Positions 25,303 to 37,214 of a stretch of 64,000 nt of DNA are shown here, piece by piece. Each line of letters begins with the position of its first letter. Positions within the stretch are counted from its first letter, which is position 1. The position numbers and the translations under genes are program-made. Source of the DNA: Candidatus Tepidiaquacellales bacterium OLB4/UTCHB1 (lineage in GTDB: Bacteria > Bacteroidota > Ignavibacteria > Tepidaquicellales > Tepidaquicellaceae); assembly GCA_002050165.1 (NCBI GenBank), contig MWSW01000014.1:1-64000 (forward strand). Direction: 5' to 3'. A model generated the notes under the pieces. That model saw only the letters and a list, made by a program, of their open reading frames with translations, was not told the origin of the DNA and searched no databases.

Positions 25303-25414
25303 GCCAACGCAAGAGAAAAAGAAATTTAAAAAAATGCCCCATCGCACGACAAAAGACAATGAAAATCGTAGCATCAAATAGACCGACAAACCACTACAGA
25401 CAAGGAAGCACTGG

Positions 25415-25549
25415 TGGTAACATGGGTTTGGCGTCATGCGGGGTGAAGTGCTTAAATTCAAGTGCAGTTTTTCAAATCAACTTTAGTGCTGGGTTGACAG
25501 TTTTGTGCCCTGAAATCCCGCCCGAACGCAAAGCCCTAACCCGTTAGCG
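25415..25549 (+). other. attC recombination site (site 8)
   Basis: R'' TGGTAAC (25415-25421), R' GTTAGCG (25543-25549), arms with GGGTTTGGCG and AAGCCCTAACCC, a TTCAAGTGCAGTTTTTCAAA centre, more degenerate than the other sites. Its R'' pairs with the cassette's 5' end (GTTACCGGTCA at 17403) over only six bases. It is the last attC in the window. Confidence 0.75.
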
Positions 25550-25561
25550 GTCAGGTTAAAA

Positions 25562-26098
25562 ATGAAGAAAATGACTAGGAACAGAAAGGAAATATTTTTA
25601 TTGATTGGACAAAAAGGGAGTGGAAAATCCTTCATTGGAACTCTTATGGACAAGGAGTTTGGAATAAACTTTATCCGTGTGGAAGATTGGGCTAAGAAAA
25701 TCAAGAAAGACAGAGATGTTGATAATGAAGCATACCTAAAACAAGTCTTCGAAGAAATTGAGAAAGGGATTCGCGAAAGTCTGGTGGATAAAGACAAAAT
25801 AGTTTTTGAATCGACCGGACTATCCGGTTATTTTGACGCAATGCTTGAGCACTTAACGCAAGACTTCAAAGTTATAACTATCGGAGTAAATGCTGAATGG
25901 AAAACCTGTCTTGGCAGAGTGAAGACAAGGGATCAGGCAATTCACATCAACGTTTCAGATGATCAGGTAAAGACGATAAACGAAAAAGTCAGAGAGAAAA
26001 ATTTCAAAACGGATTTTTTCATACACAACGAAGACAAAACTAAAGATGAACTAACAGATGAATTAAAAGTTATTGTCGCACAGATACAAAATCAATAA
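25562..26098 (+). CDS. Small P-loop kinase-like protein
   Basis: 178 residues. The Walker A motif is FLLIGQKGSGKSFIGTLMDK (residues 10-29), followed by an acidic strand VFESTGLSGYFDAML and an Arg-rich lid region GRVKTRDQAIHINVSDDQ, as in adenylate/shikimate/gluconate-type kinases of the P-loop NMP kinase group. The substrate is unknown. The ATG lies 18 bp inside the cassette junction at 25543/25544, so it is a cassette gene, but no attC follows it. Confidence 0.82.
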   Translation: MKKMTRNRKEIFLLIGQKGSGKSFIGTLMDKEFGINFIRVEDWAKKIKKDRDVDNEAYLKQVFEEIEKGIRESLVDKDKIVFESTGLSGYFDAMLEHLTQDFKVITIGVNAEWKTCLGRVKTRDQAIHINVSDDQVKTINEKVREKNFKTDFFIHNEDKTKDELTDELKVIVAQIQNQ

Positions 26099-26929
26099 CA
26101 ATGAAAAACCATTCTAAGCCACGACCCACCTCCCTGTTCTCACCGGGAAATTTTCAACACCGGCACAAGATATTCAACTTGCTCAATCATAAAGGCTGAA
26201 ATCAGACAACAGAACCACAAGGACAGGAACTTTTACATTGTTGTCCGAACAACGGACAATTACAAAGCAACTTTCTCATGGGTGAAATATTTAATAACCC
26301 CACCGGAGAAAATGTTTGCATTCTCTTTGAAGGAAATGAGCAACCGATAAAACTTAGTGCGAAATGATTATTGTCAGCAAATCGATAATAAGCCCGAAGG
26401 AGGACACGTTCACCGGCTGAAGAGTATTGAAGTAAACAGAGTTGATTAAGAGTGAGATTACGTTTGTTCAAACACTATTATATTTCTCAGGCAACTTTCG
26501 CAGTGAAGTTTAGCCAATCCTCAGAATAGTGGAAATATTTTAATGCGGTTCTCTTCATTTAATAGTTATATAATGTTCGGATACCTTTTCCCTCTTGCTA
26601 CCGGAACGATGGTCTTCATAATAAAATTTATTTCACTTCCGACTGAAGAAGAATCTTTATCCCAAGATTATTACGATGCAAACTCATATCCTTCTCATTA
26701 TTCTTTAACCAGAAATCATCATGAAATCCGGCAACCCGAACCTGTTAAGCGAACGCACCATTATAATGCTATAGTATAAATCTGATTTAAGATAGTTCAT
26801 CCGCCGGAAAATTTTCACCATAAATAAAAACTAAAATTGAATCTTCAAAATGAATTGATTATGTTGCGTATCTGCCTGAATAACCGGGCAGTTCAATTAA
26901 CATTTTCCAAAACATAAAATCAAAACACC
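26099..26929. other. Non-coding or decayed stretch after the last cassette
   Basis: No supported gene and no attC closing the cassette that starts at 25544 (an R'' such as CCGCTAAC was looked for and not seen). A 78-codon frame at 26543-26779 with one hydrophobic stretch is not convincing. The stretch probably marks the boundary between the cassette block and resident chromosome. Confidence 0.5.
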
Positions 26930-27448
26930 ATGTCAGATCCAAATTTAGACCCGGTTGAGGGAATTTCCCTGGACCAATGGGCGCAGGCGAACGCACAGTT
27001 AGTATCAGGGAGTACAACGGATGATGTATGTAAACAACTCGGGATTGACGCTCCGAAGTGGGATCGCGTAAACAATGAATGGCTCGCACGGATGAAGAAC
27101 GACACAACTTTTACAATCACTCAAAAATATTCTGCGGCGTTTAACTCAAGCGCATCGGGTAATGCCGGTACAGGTGCCCGGGCTGCAGGCGAAGGTATTT
27201 CATTTGAAAAATATGTAGAGGCGATGGTTGCTCAGGATGTACTCGGCAAGCAAGGTCGGGATGCGCAGGACGTTCTGAAAGATTTTGGAATGACCGTTGC
27301 CGACTATTCAAACGCAGGTTCATACTGGAGCGGTAAAATGATGAGTGACTTTTCGCTCGGTATGAAGATGCAGACTCTTATGAACGAATTTAAGTCGAAA
27401 TACGAAAACATGTCCGGTCCGGGATCGGCGAGCGATATAGAATTTTAA
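26930..27448 (+). CDS. Hypothetical protein with duplicated helical domain
   Basis: 172 residues; I cannot assign a firm family (DUF6620-like at most). It contains two copies of a roughly 60-residue helical domain: residues about 11-75 (GISLDQWAQANAQL, CKQLGIDAPKWDRVNNEWLA) and about 95-165 (GISFEKYVEAMVAQ, LKDFGMTVADYSNAGSYWSG), joined by a Gly/Ala-rich linker. First gene of a close three-gene operon, 3 bp from the next. No signal peptide. Role unknown. Confidence 0.8.
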   Translation: MSDPNLDPVEGISLDQWAQANAQLVSGSTTDDVCKQLGIDAPKWDRVNNEWLARMKNDTTFTITQKYSAAFNSSASGNAGTGARAAGEGISFEKYVEAMVAQDVLGKQGRDAQDVLKDFGMTVADYSNAGSYWSGKMMSDFSLGMKMQTLMNEFKSKYENMSGPGSASDIEF

Positions 27449-27451
27449 GTA

Positions 27452-27952
27452 ATGGACGAGGCAATAAAAAATTTCAATCGTGAAATTGATGCAGTTTCAG
27501 GAGCTGCATTCCAGTCCGCGAAAGGCGGTGATGAGAACTGGAATAAAATACTGAATTCATACGGTGTGGCTCCGCTCGGTGACGATATTAAAACAGTATT
27601 ATTAAATTCTGAAATGAAAATCTCGCGCGGAGCTTTCCCTATAGAACTTAGAAAGGTGTACGAAAAAATACTTATCAAACATTCCTCATCCGGTAATCCC
27701 GCGCTTGATGAGGCTATCCGGAATTTTGATATTGATGCTAAAATAAAATCGTATTACCAAAAGATAAAACCATTTGGTGGTATGAACGACATTTTTAAAA
27801 ATGCTTCAGCTACAATAACAAAATATTCGCAAGGGATGCAGAAGGGGAAGCACTCTACCATGAAATGCAAAAACTGCGGAGCGCCCCGGCTCGAAGAAAT
27901 GCAATATGACAACTGCCTCTTCTGCGGCAGCATTTTATTTGAACCCGCTTAA
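27452..27952 (+). CDS. Hypothetical protein with C-terminal zinc ribbon
   Basis: 166 residues. A helical body is followed by a C-terminal zinc ribbon: CKNCGAP, then CLFCG, two CxxC knuckles separated by 11 residues (about residues 138-156). Second gene of the three-gene operon, 9 bp before the next, whose product also holds two CxxC pairs. The combination suggests a small multi-protein complex of unknown function, perhaps nucleic-acid- or protein-binding. Confidence 0.8.
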   Translation: MDEAIKNFNREIDAVSGAAFQSAKGGDENWNKILNSYGVAPLGDDIKTVLLNSEMKISRGAFPIELRKVYEKILIKHSSSGNPALDEAIRNFDIDAKIKSYYQKIKPFGGMNDIFKNASATITKYSQGMQKGKHSTMKCKNCGAPRLEEMQYDNCLFCGSILFEPA

Positions 27953-27961
27953 TTATACATT

Positions 27962-28672
27962 ATGTCATCAGGCCAATTAACTCAAAGATGGGATACTTTT
28001 CTCGGTAAATTAAAAGACCGGTTTAATGATATCCTCACTCAGACAGATTCTCCGTTGGATGAAATTATCTCGGGGTTGCAGTTCGATACTGTACCAATCC
28101 ACAATGTACTTAACGGTTTGAAGTACCAGACTGTCGAACAACTTTCACAGAAGGGTGAGGAGGGATGGAGTAAGATGCAGGCTGAGCTGATTAAATCCAT
28201 TCAAGTTTTTTCACAGGGGGCTGAGTATTCCAAGCTCACAAGGTTTATCGGATGGATGAATGATGAGTTCATGAGGTTTGAAGTGAAAACATACGCAAAA
28301 GCGGCAAGGAAAGTTCTTGAAAATGTTAAGTCGCACATTGATGAAAAGAAAATCCATCGTTGCACGCAATGTGCAGGTGAACTCAATATTAATGTTTACT
28401 CATTCAACGCTATAAATATCAAATGCGAGTCATGCGGTTCAGTAAACACCTACCAACCGGACGACAGAATCCGCGCAATGGAATATTACGTTATTAATCA
28501 CCTCGCTGAAGAACAAGCCATCGAAGAAAAAATCAGAGGACAACGGGATAAATCTGCGATGAAAGAATATTACAGAAAATATTACGGGTTCATGATGGAA
28601 AACATTCCGGATAAAAAAGAACTATATGAGCGCGATCTGAATGAGAGGATTAACAATCCTTTCTTTAGTTGA
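27962..28672 (+). CDS. Hypothetical protein with internal zinc ribbon
   Basis: 236 residues. Helical N-terminal part (about 1-135), then a zinc ribbon CTQCAGELN...IKCESCGSVN (about residues 139-163), then a charged helical tail with YYRKYYGFMMENIPDKKELY. It resembles its neighbour in having two CxxC knuckles but is otherwise different. No membrane segment. The following 290 bases to the next gene hold no recognised feature. Confidence 0.8.
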   Translation: MSSGQLTQRWDTFLGKLKDRFNDILTQTDSPLDEIISGLQFDTVPIHNVLNGLKYQTVEQLSQKGEEGWSKMQAELIKSIQVFSQGAEYSKLTRFIGWMNDEFMRFEVKTYAKAARKVLENVKSHIDEKKIHRCTQCAGELNINVYSFNAINIKCESCGSVNTYQPDDRIRAMEYYVINHLAEEQAIEEKIRGQRDKSAMKEYYRKYYGFMMENIPDKKELYERDLNERINNPFFS

Positions 28673-28963
28673 AAATCCGGCAACAGACCCCGCGCTGTGA
28701 TTGTTTACATTTCATTTACGCAGAATCTTGAAAAAGAGCAATGAGTTCTTACCCGGTATTGCTTTGCAGGTTATTCCCCTCTTCCCGAAATGAAAAATTC
28801 ACTTTCAACGATAAATATGACTATTGACCGTTTCAGGCAATTAGCAATTATTATCCGTTAAATTCAGATTTCTGCTCCCCTTCGTATTTCCCGCCCCGAA
28901 ATTTTTTTGTAACCTTTGCATTGAGTACTTACTCTAACAGAGTGTAACAATTAAAAAAAAGAA

Positions 28964-29704
28964 ATGAAAAAATTAACAATCATCTTAGGTTTATTTATCG
29001 CGGTAGCTACCGCAAATGCGCAGCAAATGGATCATTCAGAAATGAACAGCGCTGCATCAACCGAATTAACTCCGTTACATAAAACTGAAAAGTATTACGA
29101 GCTTAACAAAGCGATGCGGGAATTGTGGTCTGCACACATGTACTGGACCTTGATAACTGTGGATGCATTTTTTAACGATCCCAAAGGATTAGATGCGAAG
29201 TTACAACGTTTACTCCAGAATCAAAAAGACATTGGCGCAGCAATCGTACCTTTTTATGGTGAAGCTGCGGGCAATCAACTTGCTGAACTACTGACGATTC
29301 ACATTCAGGATGCCGTTCCCGTATTGCAGGCTGCAAGAGATGACAATAAGGAGGCTCTTGATAAAGCGGTTAAAGACTGGTATGCCAACGCAAAAGACAT
29401 CGGTGATTTCCTTGCAGCGGCGAATCCTGATAACTGGAATGCGAAAGAAACCGGTGCGGCTTTAGAAATGCACATCACCCACACTATCGCTTACTCAGTC
29501 AGTATTCTGAAGGGTGACTATACTCAATCGTTCGGAGGTTACGAGGAGGCGCTTCATCACATGCTTCAACTCGCCGGATATTTTAACGGACGGAATTGCA
29601 AAACAATTCCCCGAACGGTTCAATTAAAATCCACTTCTAACGGAAACAAGCCGCTTTACGGAACTACCGCAGGGCGGCTTAATCCATTTTTACAGTTATC
29701 TTAA
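28964..29704 (+). CDS. Secreted helical protein, C-terminus frameshifted
   Basis: Signal peptide MKKLTIILGLFIAVATANAQ, then a helical domain with conserved-looking histidines and metal-ligand-like residues (ELWSAHMYWTL, LTIHIQDAVPVL, EMHITHTIAYSVSI). The family is not named with certainty. Near 29576 an extra G appears: reading through, the frame changes to an unusual tail (GYFNGRNCKTIPRTVQLKST), whereas the +1 frame gives DILTDGIAKQFPERFN and a stop at 29625-29627, a natural continuation after HHMLQLA. So the open frame given is probably wrong in its last 43 residues; the intended gene likely ends at 29627. Confidence 0.8.
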   Translation: MKKLTIILGLFIAVATANAQQMDHSEMNSAASTELTPLHKTEKYYELNKAMRELWSAHMYWTLITVDAFFNDPKGLDAKLQRLLQNQKDIGAAIVPFYGEAAGNQLAELLTIHIQDAVPVLQAARDDNKEALDKAVKDWYANAKDIGDFLAAANPDNWNAKETGAALEMHITHTIAYSVSILKGDYTQSFGGYEEALHHMLQLAGYFNGRNCKTIPRTVQLKSTSNGNKPLYGTTAGRLNPFLQLS

Positions 29705-29857
29705 CATTCTCCCGCGTAATTCATACTCGCCCGAACCCAATCAACAGTTTAAAACAAAATTTACATTTTTCTCAGGAAGGAAGGGATCGGCTGGGATGTT
29801 AGAAATTTTGATTGAACATAAAATCGCAAATTGCCAGATGCCTTGATACATCCGCAT

Positions 29858-32814
<2,957 letters not shown>

Positions 32815-32973
32815 TATTTCGTCAATTTTGACAAAATTATTTTTTACGCATTAAAATATAAAGGCAGGATGTTTTACAAAACCGGATTTTTGGCTCTACG
32901 CCTGAATTTCCTATAAATTATATTACTTTTGTTCGTTGAAAATCCTTAAAAATAAAGATATTTTTCGTTTTCT

Positions 32974-33669
32974 ATGAGATCGGGTGAAATAAAGGACAAC
33001 TATGAACGATTCCTTGAAAGTGTTAACAACGTTTGTGTCAGGATTGGAAGGTCAGCAGATGATATTAAAGTCGTTGCAGTCAGCAAAACTTTTCCGTGCA
33101 GCGATATTGAAATTCTTTACGAACTTGGTCACCGGGATTTCGGGGAGAATAAAGTTCAGGAGTTGAGATATAAAAAAGATGTCCTCAAAAGTCTCGACAT
33201 TAAATGGCATCTCATCGGGCATCTTCAAACGAATAAGGTAAAGCACGTAATAGATTTCGTTTCGCTCGTCCACTCGGTTGATCGCAAAAACCTTGTTGAC
33301 GAAATCAAAAAACGCGCTGATGCTGTTGCGAGGAACATTAAAGTTCTGGTTCAGGTTAACACGAGCGGAGAATTATCAAAATCGGGCGTTAATCCTGAAA
33401 ATACGCGGGAGTTTTGCAGCCAAATTGCAGAAACTCAAAATATCGAACTGTGCGGACTTATGACAATTGCAAAACTTGACGGCGATAAAAACGAAATCAG
33501 GAAAAATTTCAGCGATTTGAAAACCTTGTTCGATTCAATAAAATCAAATCAACCGGAGATGGAAATTCTCTCAATGGGTATGACATCGGATTATGAAATT
33601 GCCATTGAAGAAGGCTCAACCATGATACGCGCAGGCAGCGCAATTTTCGGTAACAGAAATTACAATTAA
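32974..33669 (+). CDS. yggS: PLP homeostasis protein (YggS/ProSC family)
   Basis: 231 residues, family-typical. The PLP-binding lysine lies in KVVAVSKTFPCSDI; other conserved blocks are GHRDFGENKVQEL, WHLIGHLQTNKVKHV, VLVQVNTSGELSKSG, CGLMTIAKLD, LSMGMTSDYEIAIEEGSTMI and RAGSAIFGNR. It binds PLP and balances B6 and amino-acid pools without being an enzyme. It is in one operon with divIVA (13 bp) and the PNP genes. Confidence 0.96.
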   Translation: MRSGEIKDNYERFLESVNNVCVRIGRSADDIKVVAVSKTFPCSDIEILYELGHRDFGENKVQELRYKKDVLKSLDIKWHLIGHLQTNKVKHVIDFVSLVHSVDRKNLVDEIKKRADAVARNIKVLVQVNTSGELSKSGVNPENTREFCSQIAETQNIELCGLMTIAKLDGDKNEIRKNFSDLKTLFDSIKSNQPEMEILSMGMTSDYEIAIEEGSTMIRAGSAIFGNRNYN

Positions 33670-33681
33670 AAATAAAACATC

Positions 33682-34311
33682 ATGAGCATAAATTCCCGCG
33701 ACATTAAAAAAAGCGACTTCAAACGGTCTCTGCGAGGTTATGATTCAAACGAGGTTGATGCATTCCTTGAAACCCTCAGCAATCACTATGAGAAACTATT
33801 GAATGAAAACCGTAATCTTACCGATCAGGTGAAATCTTTAATTTCGGATGTTGAGGTTTATAAAGAAAACGAGCAGACTCTTCAGAAAGCCATAGTAAAA
33901 GCGCAGGATCTGGCGGACGAAATTATTGAAAACGCAAAAAAGAAAGGCGACCTTATCAGAAAGGAAGCGGAGATTGAGGCGAAGGAATACAGGCAGGTTC
34001 TGGAAACAGAATTACTTGAACGCAAGCAGGAGTTGGAAGACCTTAAAAGCCGGAACGACCGGTTAATCGAAGATGTAAAGATTTTCATTGCTGATAAACT
34101 GAACGAGTTCGATGAGTTTGTGAAACGAAAAAGAATTCTTCGAATGGAGCTTACCAGTTCGGCAACAAATGAAGAAAAACCAGAATCAACGGACACTAAT
34201 ATAAAAACCATTGATGAACAACCAGCAAACGAGGAGGCCTTGAAACAGGAAGCCATGAAAAGATACAACAGCAGGCAATCCCCGTTCGATGATAATTTTG
34301 AGGTAAAGTAA
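33682..34311 (+). CDS. DivIVA-domain protein
   Basis: 209 residues. The N-terminal DivIVA lipid-binding segment is NSRDIKKSDFKRSLRGYDSNEVDAFLETL, followed by a long coiled coil to about residue 155 and a disordered acidic tail. Such proteins sense negative membrane curvature and organise septum or pole factors. It lies between yggS and the first PNP, and its last bases (TAATG) overlap the next start. Confidence 0.9.
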   Translation: MSINSRDIKKSDFKRSLRGYDSNEVDAFLETLSNHYEKLLNENRNLTDQVKSLISDVEVYKENEQTLQKAIVKAQDLADEIIENAKKKGDLIRKEAEIEAKEYRQVLETELLERKQELEDLKSRNDRLIEDVKIFIADKLNEFDEFVKRKRILRMELTSSATNEEKPESTDTNIKTIDEQPANEEALKQEAMKRYNSRQSPFDDNFEVK

Positions 34312-35107
34312 TGTTCGCTGCTTACAAACAAGCGCACGAATACATATCGAAATACTTCAAAGATAATCACCCGATCGGAATCATACTTGGTACGGGTCTT
34401 GGCGGATTGGTTAATGAAATAAAAAACCAAACAAACATTGATTACGGTGATATTCCGAACTTCCCCGTTTCAACGGTTGAAACTCACCACGGCAAGCTTA
34501 TTTCAGGTAAGATCGGCGGGAAAAAAATTATCGCAATGCAAGGGAGATTTCACTTCTATGAAGGTTACTCTCACAAGCAGGTAACTTTTCCGTTATACGT
34601 TATGAAATTAATGGGGGTGAAATTTTTAATTGTTTCCAATGCCTGCGGAGCGCTCAATCCGCAATTCAGAAAAACGGATTTAATGCTGATAACTTCTCAT
34701 GTCAACTTTCACTTTACAACACCGCTCATGAACTTCCGTTATAATGCAACACCTGCATCTGCATTTTATTCAAAGCGCCTGATTGACCTTTGCAGTCAAA
34801 CGGCGCTGGAAAATTCTATAGGATTGCATAAAGGAGTTTACCTGTCTGTACAGGGACCGAATTTAGAAACACGCGCTGAATATGCGATGGTAAGAAAGCT
34901 CGGTGCAGATGTGGTTGGCATGTCTACAATTCCTGAAGTGCTCGTTGCAAGGCAACTTGGGTTTGAGACTCTGGGATTATCTATAATTACCGACGAAGGT
35001 TTCCCCGATACACTGAAGGTTGCCGTTCTTGAAGAAATAGTACACGCAGCCGGAATCGCCGAACCGCGTTTGACAAAATTAACAGTAAAACTTATAGGGA
35101 AATTATA

Positions 35108-35108
<1 letters not shown>
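34311..35108 (+). CDS. punA: Purine nucleoside phosphorylase (trimeric type)
   Basis: 265 residues. Motifs of the PNP/MTAP class: phosphate-binding GIILGTGLGGLVNEI, the ETHHGKL region, the MQGRFHFYEGYS histidine, SNACGALNPQFRKTDLM, GPNLETRAEYAMVR with the purine-binding Glu, and GADVVGMSTIPEVLVAR. It cleaves purine (deoxy)nucleosides with phosphate, feeding deoxyribose/ribose 1-phosphate to catabolism. The SIITDEGFPD stretch replaces the TNK of mammalian enzymes, as in many bacterial relatives. It is followed directly by a divergent paralogue. Confidence 0.93.
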
Positions 35109-35946
<838 letters not shown>

Positions 35947-35947
<1 letters not shown>

Positions 35948-36285
35948 TGGACTGGCAAAAACTTGAATCACCCGAAGCGGTTGAAAATATTAAGAGCAAT
36001 GATGATTACGTTTTAATCTACAAACATAGCTATCGTTGCGAGATCTGTCATAAAGCACTTGACCGGATTGAAAATCAGTGGGATAATTTTCCATACAAAA
36101 ATTCTGTTACACCATACTTCATTAATGTGATAACGGAGCGTGAAATTTCAAATAAAGTTGCTTCAGAGTTCAATGTTCCGCATAAATCTCCGCAACTATT
36201 ATTGATAAAGGGCGGGAAAGTTATCCATGATGCATCGCATGGTGGCGTAGAGATTAATTCATTGTCTAATTTAATCACACACTAA
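35947..36285 (+). CDS. ytxJ: YtxJ/BrxC-type monothiol bacilliredoxin
   Basis: 112 residues, thioredoxin fold. The active-site segment is YKHSYRCEICHKALDRIE (catalytic Cys near residue 31), then FINVITEREISNKVASEFNV and SPQLLLIKGGKVIHDASHGG. YtxJ-type proteins reduce bacillithiol-mixed disulfides. BshB1, which makes bacillithiol, is also in the window (41962). Starts overlapping the preceding PNP-like gene's stop (TAATGG). Confidence 0.9.
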
Positions 36286-36286
36286 A

Positions 36287-37159
36287 ATGTCCCAACGGTT
36301 ACAGGTACCGAAAATGTACAAGCTCTTCATCGGTGGGAAGTTTACAAGGACCGAATCGGAGAGATATTTTGAAGTATTTGAAAAACAAAACGGCAATAAA
36401 ATCTGCAACGTTTCGAGAGCTTCGAGAAAGGATCTTCGTAATGCTGTTGAATCAGCATTGGCAGGTTATAAAGCGTGGGGTTCACTGACAGCATACAACC
36501 GCGCACAGATTATCTACCGGCTTTCGGAAATGTTAGAAGGCAGGAAGGAACAATTTACCGATGAAATTAAATCGGTTACCGGAAAATCAAATCAGAATTG
36601 TAACCGTGAGGTACAAGCTGCAATTGACCGCATCATTTTTTATGCGGGGCTGGCAGATAAATGGACACAGTTGCACGGCACTGTTAACCCTGTTCAAGAC
36701 GGATACTTTAATTTTTCCATACCTGAACCGATGGGCATTGTCGGAATAATTGTTCCTGAGAACAATTCGCCGTTACTTAGCTTTCTTTCGTTTGTCCTGC
36801 CGGTACTAACTGCGGGTAATGCTGTAGTTGCAATAACTGATCATAAAATTTCCCTACCTATTCTAACGCTTGCAGAGGTTATTGCCACCAGTGATTTTCC
36901 CGCGTCTTCAGTTAATATTTTGACCGGTAACAATGCTGAATTATATAAACATCTCGCGGGTCATTACGGCGTTAATTCAATTTTAAATTCAGATAAAACT
37001 TTAGATGAAAAAACCTTCGTTGAACTTTCCGCTAATAATGTAAAACGTGTTTATTTTATCCAACCGGAAGATTTATACAATAACGAAAAATTTGAAAATT
37101 ACCGGTTAGTAAATAAATTCGCTGAAACAAAAACTGTATGGCACACGGTTGGTAACTAG
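36287..37159 (+). CDS. Half-length aldehyde dehydrogenase-like protein
   Basis: 290 residues. The sequence matches the N-terminal, NAD-binding half of ALDHs (KLFIGGKFTRTESERYFEV, LAGYKAWGSLTAYNRAQIIY, EPMGIVGIIVPENNSPLLSF, VLPVLTAGNAVVAI, NILTGNNAELYKHLAGHYGVN). Full-length ALDHs are about 480 residues. The catalytic-cysteine domain is absent, and the end, KFAETKTVWHTVGN, looks like an ordinary C-terminus. Adjacency to nucleoside phosphorylases suggests deoxyribose or ribose 1-phosphate catabolism, where full ALDHs normally occur. It may be a regulatory half-subunit or a degenerated remnant. Confidence 0.85.
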   Translation: MSQRLQVPKMYKLFIGGKFTRTESERYFEVFEKQNGNKICNVSRASRKDLRNAVESALAGYKAWGSLTAYNRAQIIYRLSEMLEGRKEQFTDEIKSVTGKSNQNCNREVQAAIDRIIFYAGLADKWTQLHGTVNPVQDGYFNFSIPEPMGIVGIIVPENNSPLLSFLSFVLPVLTAGNAVVAITDHKISLPILTLAEVIATSDFPASSVNILTGNNAELYKHLAGHYGVNSILNSDKTLDEKTFVELSANNVKRVYFIQPEDLYNNEKFENYRLVNKFAETKTVWHTVGN

Positions 37160-37214
37160 CCATTCGATTAAATAAATAAAATTATTCCGATTTTAGAAAA
37201 GTAACTGATAAAAA

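Noticed and set aside
1-26100. Integron integrase gene
   Set aside because: No product with tyrosine-recombinase motifs (R...HxxR...Y) was found in the window; any integrase must lie outside.
26543-26779. 78-codon frame in the non-coding stretch after the last cassette
   Set aside because: No ribosome-binding site, odd composition and no recognised similarity.
36287-37159. ALDH truncated by an assembly error
   Set aside because: The frame ends naturally after a plausible C-terminus and the next gene follows in 55 bp without any trace of the missing half, so a real half-length gene is more likely.
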